NCBI GenBank assembly: GCA_963707465.1
Contig: CAVPQK010000024.1
Coordinates: 1 to 64,000 of the forward strand
From: Bog-159 sp963707465
GTDB lineage: Bacteria > Acidobacteriota > Terriglobia > Bryobacterales > Bryobacteraceae
Reading direction: 5' to 3'
DNA length: 64,000 nt
The translations under genes were made by a program, and so were the position numbers. Of the stretch, positions 16,771 to 24,908 are shown piece after piece. Every line of letters begins with the position of its first letter. The stretch's first letter is position 1. The notes beneath the pieces are model-generated. The model was not told the DNA's origin. It did no database searches and was given only the letters and a program-made list of their open reading frames with translations.

Positions 16771-16899
16771 ATGATCGAACTGCTGGAGTTTGCGGTAGAG
16801 TTGTTGCTCGAACTAGCTCTCGATGTGCCAGTAGTCGGTGTACTCGTGCTCTCTCTGATCGTCTTGTGCTTTGTTTTCAGAGTGATTGGTCTCCTCTGA
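16771..16899 (+). CDS. 42-residue hydrophobic small protein
   Basis: The ATG at 16771 opens a 42-codon frame: an acidic amphipathic start (MIELLEFAVELLLELALD) and one strong transmembrane stretch (VVGVLVLSLIVLCFVFRVIG) ending in LL. It resembles small membrane-acting peptides or the N-terminal anchor of a lost gene. There is no ribosome site and no known family. Confidence 0.3.
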   Translation: MIELLEFAVELLLELALDVPVVGVLVLSLIVLCFVFRVIGLL

Positions 16900-17235
16900 A
16901 CATGTACGAACCTACTGACCGCCGTTACCGACAATCCAATTCTGGCACACTATCTCGCCAGAATTGGAGCAAGGCACAATTGACCGCTGGCGTGTCTCCG
17001 ATCCACTTTACCTAAATGTGATCGGCACTTCCGCAGAGACCGGGATGCGATGCACATGATCCTACAGATCGCCGATAAGCACGCCAGAGATCGGGCAATT
17101 CAGGAGTTTTCAAAATACCTGCAGGACGAGAAACTCAGCTGGTGGAAGCGACTCTTTCGACGATGAGTCCATATGCGAAATGAAGCCGAGAAGTGCCAGA
17201 ATAGCGGAATTCGTAATGGTGCCTCCTCCCCGATT
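16900..17235. other. Accessory non-coding stretch with gene debris
   Basis: Lower GC than its surroundings. It holds one short coding-like frame (17050-17166) without an obvious intact gene around it and a short inverted pair (TTCTGGC..GCCAGAA, near 16941-16963). I see no tRNA, no transposase and no long repeat. Confidence 0.4.
17050..17166 (+). pseudogene. Short coding-like remnant
   Basis: A 38-residue frame (MHMILQIADKHARDRAIQEF, then SKYLQDEKLSWWKRLFRR) has sensible amphipathic composition and a basic tail like the cytosolic C-terminus of a small membrane protein. Upstream codons stay open for about 22 triplets without a start. It could be the displaced 3' end of the truncated membrane gene at 16054, but I cannot show this. 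Confidence 0.25.
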
Positions 17236-17457
17236 TTACGGCTCGACGGCGAAGACAGTGCCTCTTCCAGCCGTTCCGCCCGCTGTGGTTGTGCCGTAGA
17301 GGATGCCAGTCGAACTCAGGACCAGACCGGCCTCGGGAATTGCGCCGTCGCCGTTCTGACCAGAGAAGGCGTGTAGCACCCTTTCCGTCCAGGCCCCGCC
17401 TGGCGAGGACGGCGGAGTCAATTCAAATACGATGCCACAACCGTTGACCACGTCGTA
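17236..17457 (-). pseudogene. 3' fragment of a GloVer-repeat gene
   Basis: The fragment encodes only a last repeat (GCGIVFELTPPSSPGGAWTE, VLHAFSGQNGDGAIPEAGLV, LSSTGILYGTTTAGGTAGRG, TVFAVEP). It aligns along its whole length with the C-terminal ~70 residues of the intact gene at 17754. Upstream of it the similarity stops and no signal peptide or start exists. It is the diverged remnant of a tandem duplication. Confidence 0.65.
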
Positions 17458-17508
17458 TGACCCCGGGGCAGACCGAAGCGATCGTTCCGCCCCCTCAATG
17501 CCTGCCCC

Positions 17509-17544
17509 GACCGCACTCCTGCGGTCGGCCGGCGCCACGCCGGT
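17509..17544. repeat. Paired-hairpin intergenic element
   Basis: GACCGC actcct GCGGTC (17509-17526) is followed by CCGGCGccacGCCGG. It has the same two-stem architecture as the other elements, with unrelated stem sequences. Confidence 0.6.
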
Positions 17545-17700
17545 GACACATCTCACCAACTTTTTTCCGCCCCGCAACCCCGCCCAAACAAACCCCTTCC
17601 CAGATCCCACCCCAATCCGCCAACGAATTCCGCCAACCCCCCAGGCTACCCTTAAGTCGGGTAACTAAACTGAACCGCCAATCCGTCGGCACAACCCGGC

Positions 17701-17738
17701 TGTTCATCCGTGTTTATCTGTGTCCATCTGTGGTTAAT
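17701..17738. repeat. Tandem ATCTGTG repeat
   Basis: Three units (TTCATCCGTG, TTTATCTGTG, TCCATCTGTGG) match the array at 4811-4852. Confidence 0.65.
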
Positions 17739-17753
17739 TGTCTTGTCTTTGGT

Positions 17754-19067
17754 CTACGGCTCGATGACGAAGGCGGTGCCTTTCCCCGCCGTCCCGCCGG
17801 CGGATGTAGTGCCGTACAGTACGCCGGTCGAGCTCAGCGCCAGGCCCGCCGCAGGCGTGGCCCCGTCCCCGTCCAGTCCCGTGAAGGCGTGCAGCACAGT
17901 TTCCGTCCAGGCCCCGCCGGGCGTCGCGGGCGGCGTGAGTTCAAATACGATGCCGCAACCGGCCAGAACGGAGGCCGAGCCCGGGCAGGCCGATGTGACC
18001 GTTCCGCCCCATTTCGCCGTGCCATAAAGCGCTCCGTTCTTACCCACAACCACGCTGGCGACGGGCGCGGCCCCGTCGCCGTCAGCCGCCGAAAAGCTGT
18101 AGAGTACCGACTCCGTCCAACCCCCTCCCGGCGCTGGCGGCGGTGTCAACTGGAAAACGGTTCCGCACCCGGCGTCGGGGCCGCTGGGCGTTCCGCACAG
18201 CCCGGTGCCGCCAAATTCGGTGGTTCCGTGCAGCACGCCTACCGGACCTAAAGTGAGGCCGGCAGCGGGGTTCCGGCCATCGCCGGGCCCCTCATTGAAG
18301 CCGTGGATTGTGGTCTCCGGCCACGCGACCCCCGTGGCTGCTGGCGGCGTCAACTCATACACCATGCCGCACCCAAAGGCGCCACAAAACCCGTACCCTC
18401 CGGAGCGCGTCGCCCCGTACAACGAGCCTCCTACGGATACCAGGCCCCCGACGGGTGTCGCCCCCTCCGGCAAGCCTGTAAAACGATACAGCACCGATTC
18501 CGTCCAGGCGTCTCCCGGCGTTTCGGGAGGAGCCAAGGCAACGGCAAAGCCCGTGGGCGCGCCCCTGCCCTCGGTCGTGGTGTAGAGAGTTCCGGCCGGA
18601 CCGATGAGCAACGGACCGTTCGGTGCCGCGCTCTCGAGGCCGCCGCTGAAGGCATACAAAACAGTCCCCGTCCAGGGTCCGCCCGCGGCGGAGGCTGGCG
18701 TTAGTTGGAAGATTACTCCCGTGGCGCCCCCGCCCCCGCCTCCGGTCGTAGCGCCGTAAAGCACTCCCGCGCTACCCAAAACCAAGGGCGAATTGGGGTT
18801 TTGTCCGTCGGAGCCGCTGAAACTATAGAGCACCGTTTCCCGCCAGGGCTCTCCCGTGGGCTTGGTTAGCTCAAAGACCGTTCCCAGCCCGGATGCGCCT
18901 CCGGCGACAGTTGTGCCATAGAGTGCGCCGTACTCGCCGATGACCAGGGCGGCTTCGGGATCGACGCCGTCCGGGGCGCCTTTGAAGCTATACATGGTCT
19001 CGTAGGTCGGGGATTGCGCGGCTAGGGCCAGGGCCGCTAGAAGCGTCAGGCTCGCGGATTTCGTCAT
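17754..19067 (-). CDS. Secreted GloVer tandem-repeat protein
   Basis: I start at the ATG ending at 19067 (MTKSASLTLLAALALAAQS), a Sec signal peptide. The 437-residue protein is built of about eight ~50-residue repeats of the Gloeobacter/Verrucomicrobia (TIGR03803-type) kind, each with a core such as VLYSFSG.DG..P..L, then G.LYGTT..GG, then G.VFELTPP. These are expected to form a beta-propeller or solenoid outside the cell. No enzymatic motif or anchor is seen. A diverged copy of its last repeat lies 300 bases downstream. Confidence 0.85.
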   Translation of the reverse strand: MTKSASLTLLAALALAAQSPTYETMYSFKGAPDGVDPEAALVIGEYGALYGTTVAGGASGLGTVFELTKPTGEPWRETVLYSFSGSDGQNPNSPLVLGSAGVLYGATTGGGGGGATGVIFQLTPASAAGGPWTGTVLYAFSGGLESAAPNGPLLIGPAGTLYTTTEGRGAPTGFAVALAPPETPGDAWTESVLYRFTGLPEGATPVGGLVSVGGSLYGATRSGGYGFCGAFGCGMVYELTPPAATGVAWPETTIHGFNEGPGDGRNPAAGLTLGPVGVLHGTTEFGGTGLCGTPSGPDAGCGTVFQLTPPPAPGGGWTESVLYSFSAADGDGAAPVASVVVGKNGALYGTAKWGGTVTSACPGSASVLAGCGIVFELTPPATPGGAWTETVLHAFTGLDGDGATPAAGLALSSTGVLYGTTSAGGTAGKGTAFVIEP

Positions 19068-19083
19068 GGGGTTCCTCTGGACG

Positions 19084-19119
19084 GCGGCCAATCTTGGCCG
19101 CAGCCGGCTTTAAGCCGGC
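19084..19119. repeat. Paired-hairpin intergenic element
   Basis: GCGGCCAAtcTTGGCCGC (19084-19101) is followed by GCCGGCTttaAGCCGGC (19103-19119). It lies between the divergent GloVer and aroF genes. Confidence 0.88.
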
Positions 19120-19164
19120 ATCCAAGCAGTAGTTTGGACCGTTCCCGCGACAATAGCAACCGCC

Positions 19165-19194
19165 TTGCCATCCTCGCTCGATTTGGCCTATACT
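19165..19194 (+). promoter_or_regulatory. Promoter upstream of aroF
   Basis: TTGCCA (19165-19170), an 18-base spacer and TATACT (19189-19194). The predicted start near 19201 lies immediately before the terminator-like hairpin at 19205. Confidence 0.6.
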
Positions 19195-19204
19195 GGACCT
19201 TGCC

Positions 19205-19230
19205 AACCCACTCGCAGGAGTGGGTTTTTT
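19205..19230 (+). terminator. Rho-independent terminator in the aroF leader
   Basis: A perfect nine-base stem, AACCCACTC gcag GAGTGGGTT, is followed by TTTT. It lies between the aroF promoter and the start codon, so it may act as an attenuator, a 5' protective hairpin, or a stop for transcription entering from upstream. Confidence 0.75.
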
Positions 19231-19257
19231 ATTGTTCCGGATAGGGAGCCGGCAGCC

Positions 19258-20298
19258 ATGATTATCTCGATGCGGCCGCACGCCACGCGCGCCGAAATCA
19301 AGCACGTTTGCGATCGGATTGAAGAGTTCGGATACAAAGTCCATTCCATCGAAGGCGAGGCGCGCGTCGTGATCGGCGTGGTGGGAGTGGGCGACGTCAC
19401 CGCCTGCCTGGAGTCGCTCGAAGCCACGCCCGGAGTGGAGCGCGCCGTGCGCATCTCCGCGCCTTACAAGTTCGTCAGCCGCGAGTTCAAGCCGGAGCGC
19501 ACCGTGCTGCGGATCAACGGCGTGGAGATCGGCGGCGACGAGTTTGTGGTCACGGCTGGGCCATGCTCGGTCGAATCCGAGCGGCAGATCATGCAGACCG
19601 CCGAAGGCGTGGCGGCGGCGGGCGCGCGCATGCTGCGCGGCGGCGCGTTCAAGCCCCGCACTTCGCCCTACGATTTCCAGGGCATGGAGCTGGAAGGCCT
19701 GAAGCTGCTGCGCAAGGCCAAGGAGGCTACCGGCCTCGCCATTGTCACCGAAGTCATGAGCGATAGCGACGTGGGCATGGTGGCCGAATACGCCGACGTG
19801 ATGCAGGTCGGCGCGCGCAACATGCAGAACTTCGCGCTGCTGAAATCGTTGGGGGGGTGCGGCCGCGCGGTGCTGCTGAAGCGCGGCATGAGCTCCACCA
19901 TCAAAGAGCTGCTCATGTCGGCGGAGTACATCGTGGCGCACGGCAATCCGAACGTGCTGCTGTGCGAGCGCGGCATCCGCACCTTCGAGACGGCCACGCG
20001 CAACACTTTCGATATCTCGGCGGTTCCGGTGCTGAACGAGCTGACCCACCTGCCGGTGATCCTCGACCCCAGCCACGCGGCCGGCAAGCGCAGCCTGGTG
20101 CCGGCGCTGGCGCGGGCCGCGGTGGCCATCGGCGCGGATGGGCTGATTGTGGAAGTGCATCCGAATCCGGAGAAGGCCGTCAGCGATGGCGCGCAATCGC
20201 TCACCCTCGAGGATTTCCGCGGCATGATGCGGCAGTTGCGCCCGTATCTGAACCTATGGAAGGAAGCCCGGCTGGCCGAGACCGCCGCGGCTGTGTGA
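19258..20298 (+). CDS. aroF: 3-deoxy-7-phosphoheptulonate synthase (DAHP synthase)
   Basis: First step of the shikimate pathway: PEP plus erythrose-4-phosphate. The ATG at 19258 follows GGGAGCC and gives 346 residues. An N-terminal ferredoxin-like regulatory domain (~1-70, MIISMRPHATRAEIKHVCDR) precedes the type I-beta barrel: GPCSVES, RGGAFKPRTSPYDFQG, QVGARNMQNF, LLKRGM, LCERGIRTFET and the metal and phosphate motifs DPSHAAGKR and EVHPNPEKAVSDG. The regulatory domain suggests feedback inhibition. An intrinsic terminator in its leader suggests transcriptional control too. Confidence 0.96.
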   Translation: MIISMRPHATRAEIKHVCDRIEEFGYKVHSIEGEARVVIGVVGVGDVTACLESLEATPGVERAVRISAPYKFVSREFKPERTVLRINGVEIGGDEFVVTAGPCSVESERQIMQTAEGVAAAGARMLRGGAFKPRTSPYDFQGMELEGLKLLRKAKEATGLAIVTEVMSDSDVGMVAEYADVMQVGARNMQNFALLKSLGGCGRAVLLKRGMSSTIKELLMSAEYIVAHGNPNVLLCERGIRTFETATRNTFDISAVPVLNELTHLPVILDPSHAAGKRSLVPALARAAVAIGADGLIVEVHPNPEKAVSDGAQSLTLEDFRGMMRQLRPYLNLWKEARLAETAAAV

Positions 20299-20308
20299 GA
20301 CTGCCCTT

Positions 20309-21232
20309 GTGAACTATAAGAAACGAGCCGCGCTGCTCATCATCTCGATTGCCGTCGTCTGCGGAGTCGCGGTGTGGGGCGTGGCCCGCCTGCGCTACCA
20401 CTCGCTGCGCACCACGGCGGACTGGCTGCAGCGCATGCCCTCGCGGGATGCGATGGTTTTCTACATCGATTTCGCGGCCCTGCGCCAGGGCGGCCTGCTG
20501 CAGATGCTGGCGGGGTCAAACGTCGGCGAGGAGCCCGAGTACAAGGTCTTCGTGATGAAGACCGGGTTCAATTACAAGCGCGACCTGGATGCGGTGCTGG
20601 CCTGCTTTACGCCGCAGGCCAAATACCTGGTGGTGAAGGGGCGGTTCGATTGGCACAGCCTGGAAGCCTACGCGCGCGAGCAGGGAGGCACCTGCCGCGA
20701 TGCGCTGTGCCGCATGAGCGGCAGCACGCCCGAGCGTAAGATTTCGTTTTTCCCGCTGCGGCCGGACCTCATGGGGCTGGCAGTCGGCGCGGACGAGTGG
20801 GCCGCGGCCGATCTGCAGTCCACCGCGGCGCGGCGCAGGGGGCTGGAGCTGCCGGATGCGCCGGTGTGGGTCTCCCTTCCGCCCGCCCTGCTGAAGAGTG
20901 GCAACGATATGCCCGCAGGCACGCGCATGTTCGCCCACACCATGGAAGATGCCGACGACGTGAGCATTGCCATGTCCCCATCGGGGAGCCGCTTCGAAGC
21001 GCGGCTCAACGTGCAGTGCCGCTCGGAACGCCAGGCCGCCGCGCTCGCCGCCCAGCTTCAGGCGATCACGGGTATGCTGCGCGAAATGATCGCGCGCGAG
21101 CACCAGACACCCAGTTCGAGGGACCTAAGCGGGGTCCTCACCTCAGGTACCTTCAACCACCTGGGGACGCGGGTACTCGGAAGTTGGCCCCTGGAAAAGG
21201 TGTTCGTCGAAGGAATGCTAGGAGGAGGGTAG
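20309..21232 (+). CDS. Hypothetical membrane-anchored protein
   Basis: GTG at 20309, ten bases after aroF, gives 307 residues with one N-terminal anchor (KRAALLIISIAVVCGVAVWG) and a large exported domain. The segment DAMVFYIDFAALRQGGLLQM and later repeats of that style recall DUF3352-like proteins that assess a value per object, but I do not assign a family. Three cysteines cluster around CRDALCRM. A paired-hairpin element begins on its stop codon. It is possibly co-transcribed with aroF. Confidence 0.65.
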   Translation: MNYKKRAALLIISIAVVCGVAVWGVARLRYHSLRTTADWLQRMPSRDAMVFYIDFAALRQGGLLQMLAGSNVGEEPEYKVFVMKTGFNYKRDLDAVLACFTPQAKYLVVKGRFDWHSLEAYAREQGGTCRDALCRMSGSTPERKISFFPLRPDLMGLAVGADEWAAADLQSTAARRRGLELPDAPVWVSLPPALLKSGNDMPAGTRMFAHTMEDADDVSIAMSPSGSRFEARLNVQCRSERQAAALAAQLQAITGMLREMIAREHQTPSSRDLSGVLTSGTFNHLGTRVLGSWPLEKVFVEGMLGGG

Positions 21233-21272
21233 TGGGGCAGGCTCTCAGCCTGCGGCGGCCTCTCAGGCCGCC
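21232..21272. repeat. Paired-hairpin element after the 20309 gene
   Basis: GCAGGCTctcAGCCTGC (21238-21254) is followed by GGCGGCCTctcAGGCCGCC. It starts on the last base of the upstream stop TAG, as at hsp20. Confidence 0.9.
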
Positions 21273-21324
21273 TTCGCCGCCCTCCGTGCCTCCTGCGTCA
21301 ATCGCTCCCCGGGGGACGGCGTTG

Positions 21325-21330
21325 TAAAAT
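21325..21330 (+). promoter_or_regulatory. -10 box (TAAAAT) five bases before a TTG start
   Basis: TAAAAT, five bases, then TTG. The identical arrangement (23584-23589, TTG 23595) precedes the second copy of this gene, within an otherwise conserved stretch GTTGTAAAATG.GGCTTGCCG. Confidence 0.5.
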
Positions 21331-21335
21331 GAGGC

Positions 21336-22542
21336 TTGCCGAAAACGAAATCCGGCCCCTTGCGGGCCGCAGCCCTTTACTTCGCTATCGTCCTCGTGGC
21401 ACTCCTGGTGGCAGTGATCGCAGCCGAAGTGTATCTTGCGAGCCGCAGCGCCCCCCGCATGGCCCTGCCGTTCTACAACGTCCTCTACCCCTATGTAATG
21501 TTCCGGCCGCTCGATAACGCCAGGTACGAGCCGCGGGAAACCTTCGCAATGTCGCACTTCAAGAGCCGGGCATCCGTGTATACAAACGAGGATGGCTTCC
21601 GCGTGCCCTCGCCGCACTACGCCCTGCCCAAAGACAAGCCGCGCGGCCAACTGCGCGTCGCGGTTCTGGGCGGGTCGCTCGTCGAACTGGCCAGCACGTT
21701 CGAAACCACGCTGCCGGGGTCGTTGAGGGCCATCCTGCGCGAACGCTATCATGGCCGCGATATCGAAGTAATCAACGCCGGCATTCAATCTTGCGTTTCC
21801 CGGCAGTCCGTCGCGCAGTTGTTGTTCATGGTGGTCGACTACCACCCCGACATCGTGATCCTCTACGACGGCGGCAACGATGTCGGCCTGCCGCTAACTT
21901 ATGAATCGCGGGCGAACTTCCCTTACAACTTCCAAACGATGCAGGAGGCCTGGGACCTGTACCGGCAGGAAAGGCAGCGGCCGCTGTGGCAGGTGGCGCT
22001 CGATCGCAGCAATCTGTATCGCCTTTTGCGCGCGCGCCTACACCCCGACGAGCGCAAAATGATACCCACCGCCGACGCGCCGTTCGCCGGCAGCAATGCG
22101 CTCCCTGCCGGACGCATAGTGTCCGACCGCGCCTACGTCGCGAGCCATGTGGCCGCTTACCTTTCCAACTGGCGAAAGCTGATCGAGCTTTCCGAGGCCT
22201 ACCACTACAGGCCCGTCTGCGTCCTGAGCCCCGCGGGCGACCTGTTGCCCGATCGCGCAGCCCCGGCGCTGATGAAATCGTTCAATATGGACCGCGCAAC
22301 GGCGATCCAGTGGCTGCGCACCCTGGACATGCTCTACGCGGAGGCCAGCCGCCAGGTGGCGGAAATGCGCGCCGCATACCCCAACGGCGCTTTCATTCGA
22401 TCTGTCGCGCTTCCTGGACCCGCCGGAAAAGTATTTCTGGGACCTCGGCCACATCTACGACGAAGCCAACATGGTGGTGGCCAAACGAATCTACGAAGAC
22501 ATCCGGCCGCTGGTGGAGCGTAGCCTGCGCGAGGCCCGCTAA
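21336..22542 (+). CDS. Membrane-anchored SGNH-hydrolase-like protein, copy 1 (frameshifted near the end)
   Basis: TTG at 21336 starts ~401 residues with one N-terminal anchor (LYFAIVLVALLVAVIAAEVY). SGNH blocks: LRVAVLGGSLVELAS (block I, GGS in place of GDS), EVINAGIQSCVSRQS (block II Gly), VILYDGGNDVGLP (block III Asn) and DLGHIYDEAN (block V His). An extra base at 22395 shifts the last 49 codons; removing it restores a tail collinear with copy 2 at 23595. Such proteins de-acylate or acylate surface polysaccharides. The stop abuts the next GTG. Confidence 0.75.
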
Positions 22543-23558
22543 GTGCGGGCTCCGCGTCCGGGTCGACGTCTGCGCTCCGCCCTGGTGAATCTCGCGGTGT
22601 TGGCGGCCAGCCTGCTGATGTTGGCCGGCGCCCTGGAAATGGCGCTGCGGCTGGTCTTTGCGCGCAGCCTGGATTTTTCCATGGAGATGTGGAAGTATGC
22701 GGTGGCGCTCAAGCAGCCCGTGGCCGACCCGAGGCTCAGCTTCGCGCACCGGCCGAACCGTTCCGCCTCCTCATGGGAGTGCCGATCTCGATCGACTCCG
22801 CCGGGCTGCGCGACCGCGAGTTTCCCCGCGAAAAACCTCCCGGCGTCTACCGCATTGTGTGGCTGGGCGATTCCACGACCCTGGGCTGGGGCGTCCCGTT
22901 GGCCGGCACTGCGCCCAAAATTCTCGAACGCGAATTGAATGCCACGGGACGCGGGCGCTTCGAGGTGCTCAATGCGGGAGTTGGGAACTACAACACCGTG
23001 CAGGAGGTGGAGCACTACCTCGCCGTCGACCGCTCGTTCCACCCCGACCTTGTGATCCTGGAATATTTCATCAACGATGCCGAACAGGTGCCGGGCGAAC
23101 GGAGCCTTGGACTGCTCGGCCGCAGCTACCTGGCCGCCTTCGCGCTCTCCCGCTTCGACGGCGCGCTGCGCTTGGCCGGGCTGCGCCCGCGCTGGCGGGA
23201 ATACTACGCCTCGCTATACCGTGACGGCAGCCCCGGCCTGGAAGCCGCCAAAGGCGCGCTGGGCCGTCTGGCGGCGGTGACCGGCCGAGATGGTGCGGCC
23301 CTGCTGGTGGCGATCCTGCCGGAGTTGCACCAGATCGACAACGCCTATCCGTTCGAGAAGGAGCAGAGGAAAATCGCCGACTACCTGGCCTCGCGCCGCA
23401 TTCGGACCATCGATCTGCTCGATTGCCTGCGCGGCCGCGGGCCGGGAGGCGGTCTCTGGGTCACGCCCGCGGACGCGCACCCCAGCGTCAAAGCTAACAC
23501 CCTGATCGCGGGATGCGTCCGCGCCGCCACCACACTCCCACTTGATTCCGGGCTTTGA
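22543..23558 (+). CDS. SGNH/GDSL hydrolase family protein (frameshifted)
   Basis: GTG at 22543 directly follows the upstream stop. Residues 1-75 hold an anchor (LVNLAVLAASLLMLAGALEM). Near 22769 one base is missing; after it the domain continues with ISIDSAGLRDREFP, block I VWLGDSTTLGWGV (true GDS), block II NAGVGNYNT, block III EYFINDAEQ and block V TPADAHPSVKAN (Asp-x-x-His style). It is about 338 residues when repaired. It is a divergent paralogue of its two neighbours and the only one of the three with the canonical GDS. Confidence 0.75.
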
Positions 23559-23594
23559 GAGCGCGCCTCGAGGGAGGGCGTTGTAAAATGGGGC

Positions 23595-24806
23595 TTGCCG
23601 AAAACCAAATCGAGCCCCTTGCGGGACTCAGCCATTTACGGGGGGATCGTCCTGGCGGCACTCCTGGTGGCATCCATCGGCGCCGAAGTGTATCTTGCGT
23701 ACCGCGGCGCCCCGCGCATGGCTTTGCCCTTCTACAACCGCCTGTACCCGTACGTGATGTTCCACCCTTACGAGAGCTACATCTACGAAACGCGCGAGAC
23801 CGCGGACATGTCGCACGGCAAGAGCCGCATCTTCGTCTACACCAACGAAGACGGCTTCCGCGTGAGATCCGCCGGTTACAATTTGCCGAAGGAAAAACCC
23901 GCGGGGCAGTTGCGCATCGCCGTGCTGGGTGCTTCGCAGGTGGAGCTCGCCAGCACTTTCGAAACGACTCTGCCCGGCTCGCTCGAGACCCTGCTGCGCC
24001 GCCAATATCCCGGCCGCAACATCGAAGTGATTAACGCCGGCATCCAGTCCTGCGTATCGCGGCAATCGATCGTCGAGTTGGAAGTCACCGTGGTCGATTA
24101 CCACCCCGACATGGTGATCTTCTACGATGGCGGCAACGATCTGGGGCTGCCGCTGACCTACGAGTCGCGGCCGAATTTCCCGTACAATTTTCAGACCATG
24201 GAAGAGGCCTGGGACCTTTACCGCGAAGAGCATCGCGCCTCGTTATGGCGCATCGCAATGGGCCGCAGTTATCTGTACCGCGCCATGCGCGCACGAATGG
24301 AAGGCAGCCAGAAAAACACCATACCCACTGCCGACGATCCCCTGGCGGGCACCAACGCCGTCACTCCAGACCGCATCATCTCCGACCGCGGCTTCGTCTC
24401 CGCCCACGTGGCTGCGTATCTCACCAATTGGCGGAAGATGATAGAGCTGTCGCGCGCGTATGGCTACCGCCCGGTGTGTGTGCTGATTCCATCCAGCGCG
24501 GGCCTGGACGCCGATTATGCCGTCCCGAAGATGATGCAGTGGTTCCACCTGGATCGCGGAACGGCCGTCAAGTGGGTGCGCGCCTTCGATGTGTTGTACG
24601 ATGAAGCCGGCACCCAGATCGAGCGGATGCGGGCGGCCTACCCGGAGGCTTCCTTCTTGAATCTGTCGCACGATCTGACGCCGCCGGGCAAGTATTTCTG
24701 GGACCTGGCGCATATCTACGACGAAGCGAATATGATCGTAGCCGAACGGATCTATCGCCAGATCCGGCCGACGATTGAGTTGTCGCTCGGTAAGGCCGCG
24801 CAGTGA
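23595..24806 (+). CDS. Membrane-anchored SGNH-hydrolase-like protein, copy 2
   Basis: An intact 403-residue paralogue of the gene at 21336, with the same TTG start and upstream box. Anchor: SAIYGGIVLAALLVASIGAE. Motifs: IAVLGASQVELAS (block I, Gly-Ala-Ser, so the usual Asp is absent), EVINAGIQSCVSRQS, VIFYDGGNDLGLP, DLAHIYDEAN. The modified block I in both copies leaves catalysis uncertain, though the Ser, Gly, Asn and His positions are kept. It is followed by SxtJ, DUF5989 and NodU genes, which suggests surface glycan or lipid decoration. Confidence 0.8.
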   Translation: MPKTKSSPLRDSAIYGGIVLAALLVASIGAEVYLAYRGAPRMALPFYNRLYPYVMFHPYESYIYETRETADMSHGKSRIFVYTNEDGFRVRSAGYNLPKEKPAGQLRIAVLGASQVELASTFETTLPGSLETLLRRQYPGRNIEVINAGIQSCVSRQSIVELEVTVVDYHPDMVIFYDGGNDLGLPLTYESRPNFPYNFQTMEEAWDLYREEHRASLWRIAMGRSYLYRAMRARMEGSQKNTIPTADDPLAGTNAVTPDRIISDRGFVSAHVAAYLTNWRKMIELSRAYGYRPVCVLIPSSAGLDADYAVPKMMQWFHLDRGTAVKWVRAFDVLYDEAGTQIERMRAAYPEASFLNLSHDLTPPGKYFWDLAHIYDEANMIVAERIYRQIRPTIELSLGKAAQ

Positions 24807-24826
24807 GCGCACGTCAGAGGCACTTT

Positions 24827-24869
24827 GCGCCGATTACCAATCGGCGCGCAGGCTACCAGCCTGCCCCAC
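24827..24869. repeat. Paired-hairpin element, inverted orientation
   Basis: GCGCCGATtaccaATCGGCGC (24827-24847) is followed by GCAGGCTaccAGCCTGC (24848-24864) and CCCCAC. Read on the minus strand it begins GTGGGGCAGGCT like the others, so it is inverted with respect to the preceding gene. Confidence 0.85.
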
Positions 24870-24908
24870 TGCCTCGCTCGATCGTACTAAGATGGTCTTC
24901 ATAGCGCC

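Larger units (their letters stand above)
17458..17753. other. Intergenic spacer between GloVer fragment and GloVer gene
   Basis: It holds two GC-rich hairpins (GACCGCactcctGCGGTC at 17509-17526 and CCGGCGccacGCCGG just after), pyrimidine-rich non-coding sequence and an ATCTGTG repeat array at its right end. No gene is seen. Confidence 0.55.
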
